In this document: positions 41,926 to 50,125 of the stretch, piece by piece
Layout: the number at the start of each line of letters is the position of its first letter
How positions within the stretch are numbered: the first letter of the stretch is position 1
Assembly (NCBI GenBank): GCA_947499145.1
Contig: CANMNB010000004.1
Span: 310,001-374,000, forward strand
DNA: 64,000 bases
From: an uncultured Arachnia sp.
Lineage (GTDB): Bacteria > Actinomycetota > Actinomycetes > Propionibacteriales > Propionibacteriaceae
Direction of reading: 5' to 3'
Notes under the pieces: generated by a model
Told to the model about the DNA's origin: nothing
The model's input: only the letters and a program-made list of their open reading frames with translations
Database searches by the model: none
Translations under genes and position numbers: made by a program

Positions 41926-43041
41926 TCACGAGGAGGCTGCCACCGACTGGCGGTAGGCCTCTGCCTCCCAGTTCTCGATGAAGTGCCGCTCCCGCTCGTC
42001 CATCACCCGCACCTTGCCGATGCGGTCGGCGTCGCGCGCCACTTGGAGCGCGTCGCGATAGGTGGCCAGGGCGTTCTCGGCCGCCTTGTCGCTGGCACCC
42101 GCCGCGAACGCGGCGCGGCGAGGGACGATCGCCACGACCGGGCTCCTGCCGTGCTCGGTGCGAAACGCCTCAATGGCCTCGCGTACCCGGTCCTCGTGCG
42201 CGTCGGCCTCGAGCAGGACCGGGAACGAACCGGCGTAGACGATCTGGTCGGGAATCAGTGGCCCACGGGAGACGGGTCCCGAGTCGGTGTCGGTGGTGGC
42301 GGCGATGAACTCGTCGTCTGACCAGGCCACCGCCTCGGCGCCGACGCCTTGTGCGAACAGCTTTGCCAAGGTCTCGAAGCCGTCGCCCTGCCGGGTGACG
42401 GGCACCACGGGTGCGGTGGCCTCGATGACCTCACGAATTCGTGCGGTGAGCCACTCGGTGCGCTCGGCAACGGCGTCATAGCTGTTGCCGGAGACGATGA
42501 TGCCGTGGTTGCCGAGCATGGTGATGGCGGGGGCAGGTTGGCCGGTGCGAGCTTCGTAGTCCTGCCGTGCCGCCGCGATGCCACGGGCCAGCGGTACTCC
42601 CGGGTCGATGTAGTCAACCCAGACTGCGTGGTCGCCGAGGAGTTCATCGGTGAGTTCCCGGCCGCGCTCGTTGCAGGTCACCGCGTTGGCCACCAGCGGG
42701 TGGAGGTGGAGGACGAGGGCGTCGGGGATCAGGGCGTGGAACAGGATCTCGACGCTGGGGCGTCGGCCACCGGGGTCGCCGATGCGTGCTGCCTGGGCGG
42801 CGGCCATGACCGGGTCGCCGTCGACCGGCTCGTCGGAGTGCAGGGCCTCGAGGAGGGTCTCGATGCGCAGCGGGACCAGGTCGTCGTCGGTGAGGTGGGC
42901 GAGCGTCGTGCCGCTGGGCTTGATGTAGAGGACGCCGTCGTGCTTGACGGAGGCGTTGCCCCCGCCAGCCCGGGCGTACTGCTCGTCGGCGCCGAAGTGG
43001 TTGGCGAGTCGGATGAGTTGGTCGTGCAGGTCCTGCGACAT
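41926..43041 (-). CDS. L-rhamnulose-1-phosphate aldolase (class II), single domain
   Basis: Cleaves rhamnulose-1-phosphate to DHAP and L-lactaldehyde. 371 aa from the ATG at 43041, preceded by CAGGAG. Class II aldolase/adducin markers: G-G-G-N-A-S-V-K, K-P-S-G-T-T-L, S-V-E-I-L-F-H-A-L, L-H-L-H-P-L (zinc His pair) and M-L-G-N-H-G-I-I-V. The sequence follows the aldolase half of RhaEW bifunctional enzymes up to the linker F-I-E-N-W-E-A-E-A-Y-R-Q-S and then stops, without the short-chain dehydrogenase half. No dehydrogenase gene is adjacent. Convergent with rhaB. Confidence 0.88.
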   Translation of the reverse strand: MSQDLHDQLIRLANHFGADEQYARAGGGNASVKHDGVLYIKPSGTTLAHLTDDDLVPLRIETLLEALHSDEPVDGDPVMAAAQAARIGDPGGRRPSVEILFHALIPDALVLHLHPLVANAVTCNERGRELTDELLGDHAVWVDYIDPGVPLARGIAAARQDYEARTGQPAPAITMLGNHGIIVSGNSYDAVAERTEWLTARIREVIEATAPVVPVTRQGDGFETLAKLFAQGVGAEAVAWSDDEFIAATTDTDSGPVSRGPLIPDQIVYAGSFPVLLEADAHEDRVREAIEAFRTEHGRSPVVAIVPRRAAFAAGASDKAAENALATYRDALQVARDADRIGKVRVMDERERHFIENWEAEAYRQSVAASS

Positions 43042-43058
43042 CGGCGTCTCCTGGGGGC

Positions 43059-43070
43059 TGAATCGTTTCA
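43059..43070. promoter_or_regulatory. LacI-type operator of the aldolase gene
   Basis: TGAATCGTTTCA is the exact reverse complement of operator 1 (39207-39218) and lies 17 bp upstream of the aldolase start. It ties this separately transcribed gene to the rhamnose LacI regulator. Confidence 0.75.
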
Positions 43071-43163
43071 TGAGAACTCTACGGCGGACGGGGTGCGGGG
43101 TCAACGAGAGGTCCGTTCACTCGTTGGACGGTGCTTGTCCGGCGCCGTGCCCTCCGGCCGGAG

Positions 43164-43190
43164 GGAAAATCGATCACTGGTCGATTTTCC
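43164..43190. repeat. Hairpin repeat, copy 1
   Basis: GGAAAATCGA and TCGATTTTCC form a perfect 10-bp stem with a 7-nt loop. A near-identical copy in reverse orientation is at 43256-43280. It lies 123 bp upstream of the aldolase gene in an otherwise gene-free stretch. Confidence 0.7.
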
Positions 43191-43255
43191 CCTGCACTGA
43201 GGAGGCAGGTGGCAAAGAGGTGTAGTCAGTGGTGCGTTCTCGGAAGCGGACGGGG

Positions 43256-43280
43256 GAGAATCGACCACTGATCGATTTTC
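43256..43280. repeat. Hairpin repeat, copy 2 (inverted)
   Basis: GAGAATCGA-CCACTGA-TCGATTTTC forms a 9-bp stem with one G/T position. Its reverse complement matches copy 1 over about 27 bp. The 725 bp that follow (43281-44005) hold two more short palindromes (GGCGTCGCGACGCC near 43360) but no gene I can support on either strand. Confidence 0.65.
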
Positions 43281-44005
43281 GGAAGGGGACCGGGCCCCCT
43301 GGGCGGCGTTGACTTGGGTCGGAAAGAACAAACCGGACCCGCTGGAAGCGGATCCGGCGGGGCGTCGCGACGCCTCGTGGAGCGGATGACGGGAATGGAA
43401 CTTATGGCTGATTGACTAGGGAAGACGCTAGCTGATTGCGCCAAGTACCGCACGAGTACCGTTTCGAACTCCGTGCCGAAGTGGCCGACGTTAAGGCAAC
43501 TTTCGAGTTCTGAGTGTGTCGTTTTGAGAACCCCATGCTAGAGGTCGTCGGTCATGCCGCCGATCCGCCCGTGCCAAGAGTGGGATGTAGCCGTTAGCTT
43601 GCGCGCCGGGCGGTGGCTGACGAACTTGGCAACCGAGATTCGGAGCTTGATGCCCAAGTGCGGCAGAGGTTCTCCCCCCGCTGCCCATACCCACGCCTGT
43701 CAGGAACCGAGGCGTCGCGGGCGGCCGCGATGGCCTCGAGGATGTCCAAGCCGCCTAACCCAACCTGTCATCAACATCTGCAGCAAGTCCCGATTGCAGC
43801 GAGATTGGGTCGCGCGAAGTGGAAGTCAGGTTGCCACGCCGACGTGGATCGCGGGCCGCCTCGACGGCCCTAGGCGCGATGCGATGACGATGGTGCGCTG
43901 ATACCAGCGGGAGCGCGCCCACAGACAGCTGCCATGGACGCCTCACGCTTGAGGTGCACCGCGAGGGGGTTACTTGCGTTAGTACCGAGCCCAAGGAGCA
44001 TTGAC

Positions 44006-44230
44006 ATGCCGGCACCTGCCCAAGTCCCTGAGCCGAAGTGGCTTTCCCTGCAACAAGCTGCGAATGTCTACGGCATCAGCGTCGACACGCTCCGGCGGAG
44101 CATTTCCACTGGTCAGTTGCCTGCGGCCAGATTCGGTCCACGGCTGATCCGGGTGCGCATCAGGGACCTGGAACGCCAATTCAGGCCCATCCCGACGGTT
44201 GAGAGCTGGGGCGCACGGCGCCACGGGTGA
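44006..44230 (+). CDS. Orphan excisionase-like HTH protein
   Basis: 74 aa from the ATG at 44006 with AAGGAG eight bases upstream. W-L-S-L-Q-Q-A-A-N-V-Y-G-I-S-V-D-T-L-R-R is a MerR/excisionase helix-turn-helix, followed by I-S-T-G-Q-L-P-A-A-R-F-G-P-R-L-I-R-V-R and D-L-E-R-Q-F. No integrase is nearby, so this is either a lone regulator or a leftover of a lost element bordering the glycan operon. Confidence 0.7.
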   Translation: MPAPAQVPEPKWLSLQQAANVYGISVDTLRRSISTGQLPAARFGPRLIRVRIRDLERQFRPIPTVESWGARRHG

Positions 44231-45130
44231 TGCCCCCTAGAAGGGGGACTCGGTCCGCCTATAGACCAAGTGCCACTGCTCGGTCTCGGGGAAGTAGCGC
44301 AAAGACGGCGCCGCGACTGCGGGGTCGATGATGGACTGGACGTGCCGAGTAGTCGCTGTTCAAACGCAGTGCCGTCACAGTACTCGTAGGCCTCGTTGTT
44401 CAGCATCTGGGTCTCCGCGACGCCCCCCACCGACGCCGCCCCCAGGCGGCCCGTTCGGGGTGCCGAACATGTAGACGTAGCCGTGGGCGCGGGTGTAGGC
44501 GAGAATCGAAACGGCTCGCCGTCAGCCTCTGTGTTCCCCGCGTCGGAGCGGCCTCGATGGACCGGGTCTGACCACCGTCGCTGGAGTAGGCGAGCTGGCT
44601 CAATTTGGTCCACCACTCACCGGGCGGTCCCCACTCGCGCATGAACATGTAGGCACGGTACTGCCGCCCGTCGACCTCGATGCCGGCGGTCGGTATGGGG
44701 GTGTGCTTCTCGCCGGGCATCTTCTGCGAGCGAGCCGCTGATCTTGACCGCCTGGCCGGACTCGTGGGGTCAGTGCCCAGTCGAAGGCAGTTGGGGCAGG
44801 TCGGTGTCCGAGGAGCACAGCAGCACGGCTGCGCCAGTTCCCGTTGCCCGCGCCGGGGTCGCCCGGCACGGCGAACGTTTCGCCGAAGGCTGTCAGCACG
44901 TGGGCCCGCGCCCGTGTCCCAAGTGATGCCAAGGTCGGTGGCGCCGATGTCCCAGACCTCGGCGGTGTCAGTGGTGGACCCGTGCCTGTCATCTCGTCGA
45001 TCAGGGTGGCGGGGGAGATCGGCGGAGGGCCGCCCTCCACGGAGACGACGTCACCGAGCGTCGCCCCGGGGGCCGTCAGCGCTCCCGCTGCCAGCGGGAT
45101 GATAAAACGATTACTCAGTTTTCTAAGCGC
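44231..45130 (-). pseudogene. Decayed DUF4185 (GH183-type) secreted protein
   Basis: Pieces of one secreted protein appear in order across at least four frameshifts on the reverse strand: a signal-like start R-F-I-I-P-L-A-A-G-A-L-T-A, then P-P-P-I-S-P-A-T-L-I-D, D-I-G-A-T-D-L-G-I-T-W-D, V-L-T-A-F-G-E-T-F-A-V-P-G, G-N-G-N-W-R-S, P-T-A-G-I-E-V-D-G-R-Q-Y-R-A-Y-M-F-M-R-E-W-G, A-Y-S-S-D-G-G-Q-T and Y-T-R-A-H-G-Y-V-Y-M-F-G-T. This is the DUF4185 pattern, as in the intact gene at 46455. The many lesions show it has been dead for some time. Confidence 0.82.
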
Positions 45131-45274
45131 CAGAATGGTCGCCGGGTAGCTGTGCTTTCGGCCGTCACGCCTACATGGGGTCTGGTGATCCAGACTCTAA
45201 CCCGCGAGCTGCTGCCCAAGTACAGAGGATAAGCGGTGAAAAACGACACAGTCTCTTGGTGGCACAACTCGGGG

Positions 45275-45303
45275 TTGACACGCATTGCGTCCAGCCATAT
45301 TCT
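45275..45303 (+). promoter_or_regulatory. Sigma-70 type promoter of the glycan operon
   Basis: TTGACA (45275-45280), a 17-bp spacer and TATTCT (45298-45303), followed by a start region near 45310. The -35 is consensus. It lies 71 bp upstream of the GH172 start and is overlapped downstream by a LacI-like operator. Confidence 0.75.
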
Positions 45304-45307
45304 GAGG

Positions 45308-45317
45308 AAACGATTAC
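45308..45317. promoter_or_regulatory. Candidate LacI operator at the glycan-operon start site
   Basis: AAACGATTAC, flanked by GG and AC, has the central CG of LacI operators and sits on the expected transcription start. The same 10-mer occurs at 45105-45114 near the 5' end of the divergent decayed DUF4185 gene. The LacI gene at the end of the operon is the likely ligand. Confidence 0.55.
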
Positions 45318-45373
45318 ACATGTTTACCTGGGTGCGATGCAGCTTTCGGGTGCTGAAGAAGGGTAGTCAATAG

Positions 45374-46453
45374 ATGACTTCATACGGGGACCACGGATCC
45401 AGCCTCCGTGACCTGCCGCGCCTCAGGAGCTCCCGCCGTCGGCGCGTTTCCTCCTACGACCGCTCCGGCGGCAACGAGGACCGCCTCACCGTCCGCCCCG
45501 GCGAGACCGTGGAACTCGCGAACCTCGCCGGCGCGGGGGACATCAACCACATCTGGATGACGGTTGCCCCGATGGCGCCGCCGGATCCCAACACCCCGGA
45601 CAAGGCGTTCATGCGCAAGCTCGTGCTGCGCGTCTACTGGGACGGCAACGAGCACCCCAGCGTGCTGGTGCCGCTCGGCGACTTCTTCGGCGTCGGCCAC
45701 GCGAAGACAACCAACTTCGCCTCGCTGCCGCTTCAGATGAGCCCCCAGGACGGTAAGTCGCTGAACTCGTTCTTTCACATGCCGTTCGCCGACGGCGCGC
45801 GCTTCGAACTCGTCAACGAGTGCACGGACCTGACCGTCTGGTTCTACTACTACATCGACTACGAGGCCCTCGACGAGCTCGAGGACGGTATCGGCCGCTT
45901 CCACGCGTCGTGGCGTCGCGAGAACCCCACCGACGGCATCGACCAGGGCGAGTTGACCAACGCCGGTTACCTCTTTGAGGGTCACAACACCACCGCCGAC
46001 GGGAACTACACGATCTTGGAGACCAAGGGCCGCGGCCACTACGTCGGGTGCACCTTCAACGTCACCAACCTGCGCCACACCGAGGACTGGAACTGGTATG
46101 GCGAGGGCGACGACATGATCTTCATCGACGGCGAGGAGTGGCCGCCGGACATCCACGGCACCGGCACCGAGGACTACTTCAACACCGCATGGTGCCCCGC
46201 TGAGTCATACCAGAGCATGTACCACGGCATCACGATGCCCGGTGGCGACAACTGGTCGGGACAGATCTCGATGTACCGATTCCACGTGGAGGACCCGATC
46301 ACCTTCCAGGAGTCCATCCGCGTCACCATCGAGCACGGCCACAACAACCATCGCAGCGACGATATCTCGTCCGTGGCGTACTGGTACCTGGACCGGGTCG
46401 ACGAGACGCTGACGCTGCCGCCCGTCGAGGAACGCCTCCCGAGGCTCGGGTGA
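45374..46453 (+). CDS. DUF2961 / GH172 glycoside hydrolase
   Basis: 359 aa, cytoplasmic by lack of a signal peptide. DUF2961 markers: R-R-R-R-V-S-S-Y-D-R-S-G-G-N-E-D, L-A-G-A-G-D-I-N-H-I-W-M-T, V-P-L-G-D-F-F-G-V-G-H, and G-T-G-T-E-D-Y-F-N-T-A-W, whose Glu (about residue 265) lies in the active-site region. GH172 enzymes release fructofuranosyl or alpha-D-arabinofuranosyl residues. With GH183 and GH116 next to it, trimming of imported D-arabino-oligosaccharides is the best guess. First gene of the operon, behind the promoter at 45275. Confidence 0.88.
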   Translation: MTSYGDHGSSLRDLPRLRSSRRRRVSSYDRSGGNEDRLTVRPGETVELANLAGAGDINHIWMTVAPMAPPDPNTPDKAFMRKLVLRVYWDGNEHPSVLVPLGDFFGVGHAKTTNFASLPLQMSPQDGKSLNSFFHMPFADGARFELVNECTDLTVWFYYYIDYEALDELEDGIGRFHASWRRENPTDGIDQGELTNAGYLFEGHNTTADGNYTILETKGRGHYVGCTFNVTNLRHTEDWNWYGEGDDMIFIDGEEWPPDIHGTGTEDYFNTAWCPAESYQSMYHGITMPGGDNWSGQISMYRFHVEDPITFQESIRVTIEHGHNNHRSDDISSVAYWYLDRVDETLTLPPVEERLPRLG

Positions 46454-46454
46454 C

Positions 46455-47585
46455 ATGGTGTCGCGTCGAATGCTCCTCACCGCCGGTGCCGCTGTTCCCC
46501 TGCTCGTGGCCTGCGACGGCGAGAGCCTCCCCAGGGCCATGACGCAGGGCGGCGACTTCCGGCTGCAACGCGTCGACGCCGTCACCCGGATCGCACAGCT
46601 CACAGGCGCCGGTGCCATCAATGACACCGAGCAATACCTCCTCGAGGGCGCCGACCTGGGCCACATGACCACGGTCGGCGACCGGACCTACTTCACCTTC
46701 GGCGACAGCTTCGGCCTCCGCGCACCGGAGACCGTCGGCGCTGGGGGCGAGGTCTGGAAGTCCAACTGCATCGCGTGGACCACCGACGACGACCCCTCCG
46801 ACGGCATCACGTTCGACGGCTGGGTACTGGATCAGTTTGAGCAGGTCAAGGAGGTCATCCCCGGCGAGCACAAGCCGAACGAGCAGGTCGGGGAGGTCAC
46901 GAAGATCCCCACTCAGATGTGGGCCGTCGACGACGAGCTGTTCATGGCCTACATGTCCGTCCACCACTGGGGAGACCCCGGCGTGTGGACCGCCGACCAC
47001 GCAGGCTTGGCCCGCTCCGTCGACCAGGCGCAGAACTGGGAGATCCTCGATGGCGTCGGCTGGGCCGGTGACGGCAACTTCGTCCAGCTGGCGCACACGC
47101 ACGTTGTCGAGGACGGCGACACGTACGTCTACCTGTGGGGGATCCCTGCGGGCAGGTTCGGCGGCGTCAAGCTGATGCGGGTGCCCGCCAGCGCGGACGC
47201 CGTGGCCACCGGCCGGTTCGAGTACTTCACGGGACTCGACGGGGACAAGCCCACCTGGGGCCCCTCCGAGGACGGCGCAGCCACCGTGCTGGACGGCTTC
47301 GTCGGGGAACTGTCGGTGCTGTGGTCCGAGCACCTCGAGCGCTGGCTGCTCACCACGATGGTGGACAACGGCTCCGCAGTGGTATTCGAGGGGCTCGCGC
47401 CCTGGGGGCCCTGGAGCGAACCGCACACGATCACCACACAGGCCCAGACCCCGGGACTCTACGCGCCCTACACAAACCCGCGTTACGTGTCCGCCGACGG
47501 CACGACGATCTACTTCACACTGTCCATCTGGGAGCCCTACCAGGTCTTCTGGTACTCGATGGACCTCGTCGGCACCGACGGCTGA
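46455..47585 (+). CDS. DUF4185 / GH183-type lipoprotein (endo-D-arabinanase family)
   Basis: 376 aa. A twin-Arg-containing signal (S-R-R-M-L-L) and lipobox L-V-A-C (Cys20) place it on the outer face of the membrane. DUF4185 pattern: L-T-G-A-G-A-I-N-D-T, E-G-A-D-L-G-H-M (about 65-71), T-F-G-D-S-F-G-L, S-N-C-I-A-W-T-T-D-D-D-P-S-D-G-I, K-I-P-T-Q-M-W-A-V, Y-M-S-V-H-H-W-G-D-P-G-V-W and I-P-A-G-R-F-G-G-V-K-L-M-R-V. Characterised members cleave D-arabinan internally. The surface position before an importer fits cutting polymer into importable pieces. GH172 stop and this ATG are one base apart. Confidence 0.85.
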   Translation: MVSRRMLLTAGAAVPLLVACDGESLPRAMTQGGDFRLQRVDAVTRIAQLTGAGAINDTEQYLLEGADLGHMTTVGDRTYFTFGDSFGLRAPETVGAGGEVWKSNCIAWTTDDDPSDGITFDGWVLDQFEQVKEVIPGEHKPNEQVGEVTKIPTQMWAVDDELFMAYMSVHHWGDPGVWTADHAGLARSVDQAQNWEILDGVGWAGDGNFVQLAHTHVVEDGDTYVYLWGIPAGRFGGVKLMRVPASADAVATGRFEYFTGLDGDKPTWGPSEDGAATVLDGFVGELSVLWSEHLERWLLTTMVDNGSAVVFEGLAPWGPWSEPHTITTQAQTPGLYAPYTNPRYVSADGTTIYFTLSIWEPYQVFWYSMDLVGTDG

Positions 47586-47677
47586 GGCCGTCTCCGCAAC
47601 ATATCCGAAATACCAAGCCGCCCAGGGCGGCCCCAGACCTTTCTGCACCGCAGCAGGAAATACCGAAGGAGACAACA

Positions 47678-49069
47678 ATGGGGTTCAACGTTTCGAGGCG
47701 TCAATTCCTCGGCGCCGGCACCGGACTGGCCGCAGCTGCCGTCCTGACCGCCTGCGGATCCGGCACGCCGGGGGAGCCGGCACCGGAGGAAACCACCGGT
47801 ATGAGCGGCGAGACCAGCGGCGGCGAGAGCGCTGCCGCCCCTGTCACCATCCAGTTCTGGCACCGCACCTTCACCCCGGTGGAGAACGAGTGGTACGCCA
47901 ACATCGTCAAACAGTTCAATGATTCGCAGTCCGAGGTCAAGGTCGTGGGGACCGAGGTCCCGGCGGACGCCTGGGACCAGAAGATGAAGTCGGCGCAGGC
48001 AGCCGGCAAGGCGCCCGACGTCTACACCCACCCCGGGGCCATCCAGGACGGCGTGAACGCCGGCCAGCTGCGCGAGCTCAACGACATCGTCCCGCAGGAG
48101 GCACTCGACGAGATCATCGACGCCGCCCTGCCCGTCTCGGCCGTCGGGGACAAGTACTATGCGTACCCGCTGCTGCTGGAGCCCCAGACAGTCCTGTTCT
48201 GGAACAAGACCATGCTCGAGGCTGCCGGACTTGACCCCGAGGTCGGACCTGAGACCTGGGACGATCTGCTCGAGATGTGCGCCGCCATCAAGCCCACCCT
48301 CGGCGAGGGCCAGTACTGCATCCAGCCCGCGGCCGACGCGCCAACTTTCGCGTGGTCCACCGTTGGGCAGCAGTACAACCACGCCGGTCACCTCGCCCTC
48401 ACCGACGACTGGACCGCACCCGACGTCGAGAACGCTGAGTACGCCGCCCTGATCGAACGCTACAAGGCGCTGTGGGACAACGACTACATGCCGAAGCAGG
48501 CGCTCGCGGCGTACGTCGCGGGAAATGACTACGGAGAAGAGAAGGTGGCCTTCAAGGTCTCCGGCTCCTGGATGATGTCCGAGATCGGGTCCGACTTCCC
48601 GGACCTGCTGGGCCGCACCGGCGTCGGCAGGTTCCCGACGGCACCGGGCTCGGACCGTACCACCACGACGCTCGGCAACTTCAAGTGGGTCGTCGACGCC
48701 AAGACCGCCAACGCCGAAGCCGCGGGCAAGTTCCTGGCCTGGTCCATCGCCGGCGACCCCGCCAACCTGGTGCCGTTCTTCGTCAACACTCAGTTCACGA
48801 AGGTCTCGGTCCGCCAGTCGGTGCAGGAAGCCGTCGCCGACGACGCTGCCGCGGCTGACGCGCCGTGGTCCGACATCGTCACCAACGAAATCGCGCCCGA
48901 CGCGATCTCCGAGCCGATGTACCCGTGGGACGTCTCGCTCGCAGTGGGCACCGCCATGGAGGCCGGGATGAAGGGCGCCCAGCCCATCGACGTCGCCCTC
49001 AAGACGGCCGCTGACACGATCGCCCAGGTGATCGCGCGCGACGGCCTCGCGGAGAAGGCGCCGAACTGA
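47678..49069 (+). CDS. Oligosaccharide ABC importer, substrate-binding lipoprotein
   Basis: 463 aa from the ATG at 47678 with AAGGAG upstream. Tat-type signal (S-R-R-Q-F-L-G) with lipobox L-T-A-C (Cys26). The mature protein is a family-1 solute-binding fold: I-Q-F-W-H-R-T-F-T-P, P-D-V-Y-T-H-P-G-A, Y-A-Y-P-L-L-L-E-P-Q-T-V-L-F-W-N-K and A-A-G-K-F-L-A-W-S-I-A-G. It binds malto-oligosaccharide-like or other oligosaccharides; here probably the products of the GH183 lipoprotein. A short GC hairpin (47617-47631) precedes it in the 92-bp gap. Confidence 0.9.
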   Translation: MGFNVSRRQFLGAGTGLAAAAVLTACGSGTPGEPAPEETTGMSGETSGGESAAAPVTIQFWHRTFTPVENEWYANIVKQFNDSQSEVKVVGTEVPADAWDQKMKSAQAAGKAPDVYTHPGAIQDGVNAGQLRELNDIVPQEALDEIIDAALPVSAVGDKYYAYPLLLEPQTVLFWNKTMLEAAGLDPEVGPETWDDLLEMCAAIKPTLGEGQYCIQPAADAPTFAWSTVGQQYNHAGHLALTDDWTAPDVENAEYAALIERYKALWDNDYMPKQALAAYVAGNDYGEEKVAFKVSGSWMMSEIGSDFPDLLGRTGVGRFPTAPGSDRTTTTLGNFKWVVDAKTANAEAAGKFLAWSIAGDPANLVPFFVNTQFTKVSVRQSVQEAVADDAAAADAPWSDIVTNEIAPDAISEPMYPWDVSLAVGTAMEAGMKGAQPIDVALKTAADTIAQVIARDGLAEKAPN

Positions 49070-49088
49070 CGCCTGCCTACCAACGCTC

Positions 49089-49134
49089 GACACCTGCGTT
49101 GTCCCGGGACAACCTGCTCTACAAGGCAGGTGTC
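49089..49134 (+). promoter_or_regulatory. Nested intercistronic hairpin after the binding-protein gene
   Basis: GACACCTGC (49089-49097) pairs perfectly with GCAGGTGTC (49126-49134), enclosing the 16-bp palindrome GTTGTCCCGGGACAAC (49098-49113). A third segment ACCTGC (49112-49117) can pair with the same right arm, giving alternative folds. Such structures between a binding-protein gene and its permeases usually stabilise the upstream mRNA or attenuate read-through. Confidence 0.6.
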
Positions 49135-49197
49135 TACGCACAGCGCAGGTGACGAGCCTGCAGGGCACGACGGTCGAGATTCGAAGGCGAGGATGAG

Positions 49198-50124
49198 GTG
49201 TTGGCGACGACAGAGCTGATCTCCAAGGCGGAGGTCAAACGGCTTAACAAGAACAAGTACCGCGACACGAAGTTGGCGTTCCTGATGCTGGCGCCGGTGA
49301 CGATCATGCTGGGCATCTTCGTGATCTACCCGGCGGTCCAGGCCGTCTACCTGTCGTTCCAGGACTGGAGTTTCTACAAGCCGCCGGAGTTCGTAGGTTG
49401 GCGCAACTTCACGAACGTCCTGAGCGACCCGTTGTTTTTCGCCGCCATCCGGCGAGGCTTCGTGTTCGTGCTGATGACGGTACCCATCATGCTGGTGCTG
49501 GCGTTCCTGTTCGCCAGCCTGGTGGTCTCCGTCGGCAAGAAGTTCGCCACGACACTGAAGGTCAGCATCTACATCCCGACGATCATCTCGGGCGTCATCG
49601 CCTCGATCATCTTCGTGCTGATCTACGACTACTCAGGCGGACTTCTGAACGCGACGCTGGCCAACTTCGACGTGGCTCCGATCGCCTGGATCGGCGACCC
49701 GCAGTGGGCGCTGTTCGCGATCGCAATCCCTGCCATCTGGCTGGGCATGGGGTTGACGTGCCTGATCATGGTGGCCGCGATGGTGGACATCCCTGAGGAG
49801 TTCTACGAGGCTGCCGCGATGGAGGGCGCCAACTGGTGGCAGAAGACGCTCTACATCACCATCCCGCAGATGAAGAACGTCATCCTCTACCTGCTGATCA
49901 CAGGGTTCGTCGCCTCCATCCAGCAGTTCGAACTGCCCCTGGTCATGACTGGCGGCGGCCCGCTGGACTCGACGAACCTGCCCAACCTGTTCATCTTCAA
50001 CCACTTCCGCAACGACATCACCGTCGGCTACTCGATCGCGGCGGCGCTGCTGCTGTTCGTGGTGCTGGGCACGGTGTCCGCGCTCATCTTCAAGGTATTG
50101 AATTCCGAAAAGTTGGTGGACTGA
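49198..50124 (+). CDS. Oligosaccharide ABC importer, permease (MalF type)
   Basis: 308 aa from the GTG at 49198. Six TM helices and the MalF/UgpA pattern: F-L-M-L-A-P-V-T-I-M-L near the start and the EAA loop E-F-Y-E-A-A-A-M-E-G-A-N-W-W-Q-K-T-L-Y before helix 5. It forms the channel with the next gene's product. No ATPase gene lies in the operon; a shared MsiK-like ATPase elsewhere would be needed, as is common in actinobacteria. Confidence 0.9.
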   Translation: MLATTELISKAEVKRLNKNKYRDTKLAFLMLAPVTIMLGIFVIYPAVQAVYLSFQDWSFYKPPEFVGWRNFTNVLSDPLFFAAIRRGFVFVLMTVPIMLVLAFLFASLVVSVGKKFATTLKVSIYIPTIISGVIASIIFVLIYDYSGGLLNATLANFDVAPIAWIGDPQWALFAIAIPAIWLGMGLTCLIMVAAMVDIPEEFYEAAAMEGANWWQKTLYITIPQMKNVILYLLITGFVASIQQFELPLVMTGGGPLDSTNLPNLFIFNHFRNDITVGYSIAAALLLFVVLGTVSALIFKVLNSEKLVD

Positions 50125-50125
50125 C

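Noticed and set aside
43281-44005. Several 60-115 codon frames between the aldolase and the orphan HTH gene
   Set aside because: None has a ribosome-binding site, domain or coding-like composition; they overlap each other on both strands.
47537-49168. 543-codon reverse frame under the binding-protein gene
   Set aside because: The forward lipoprotein has signal, lipobox and fold motifs; the reverse frame has none.
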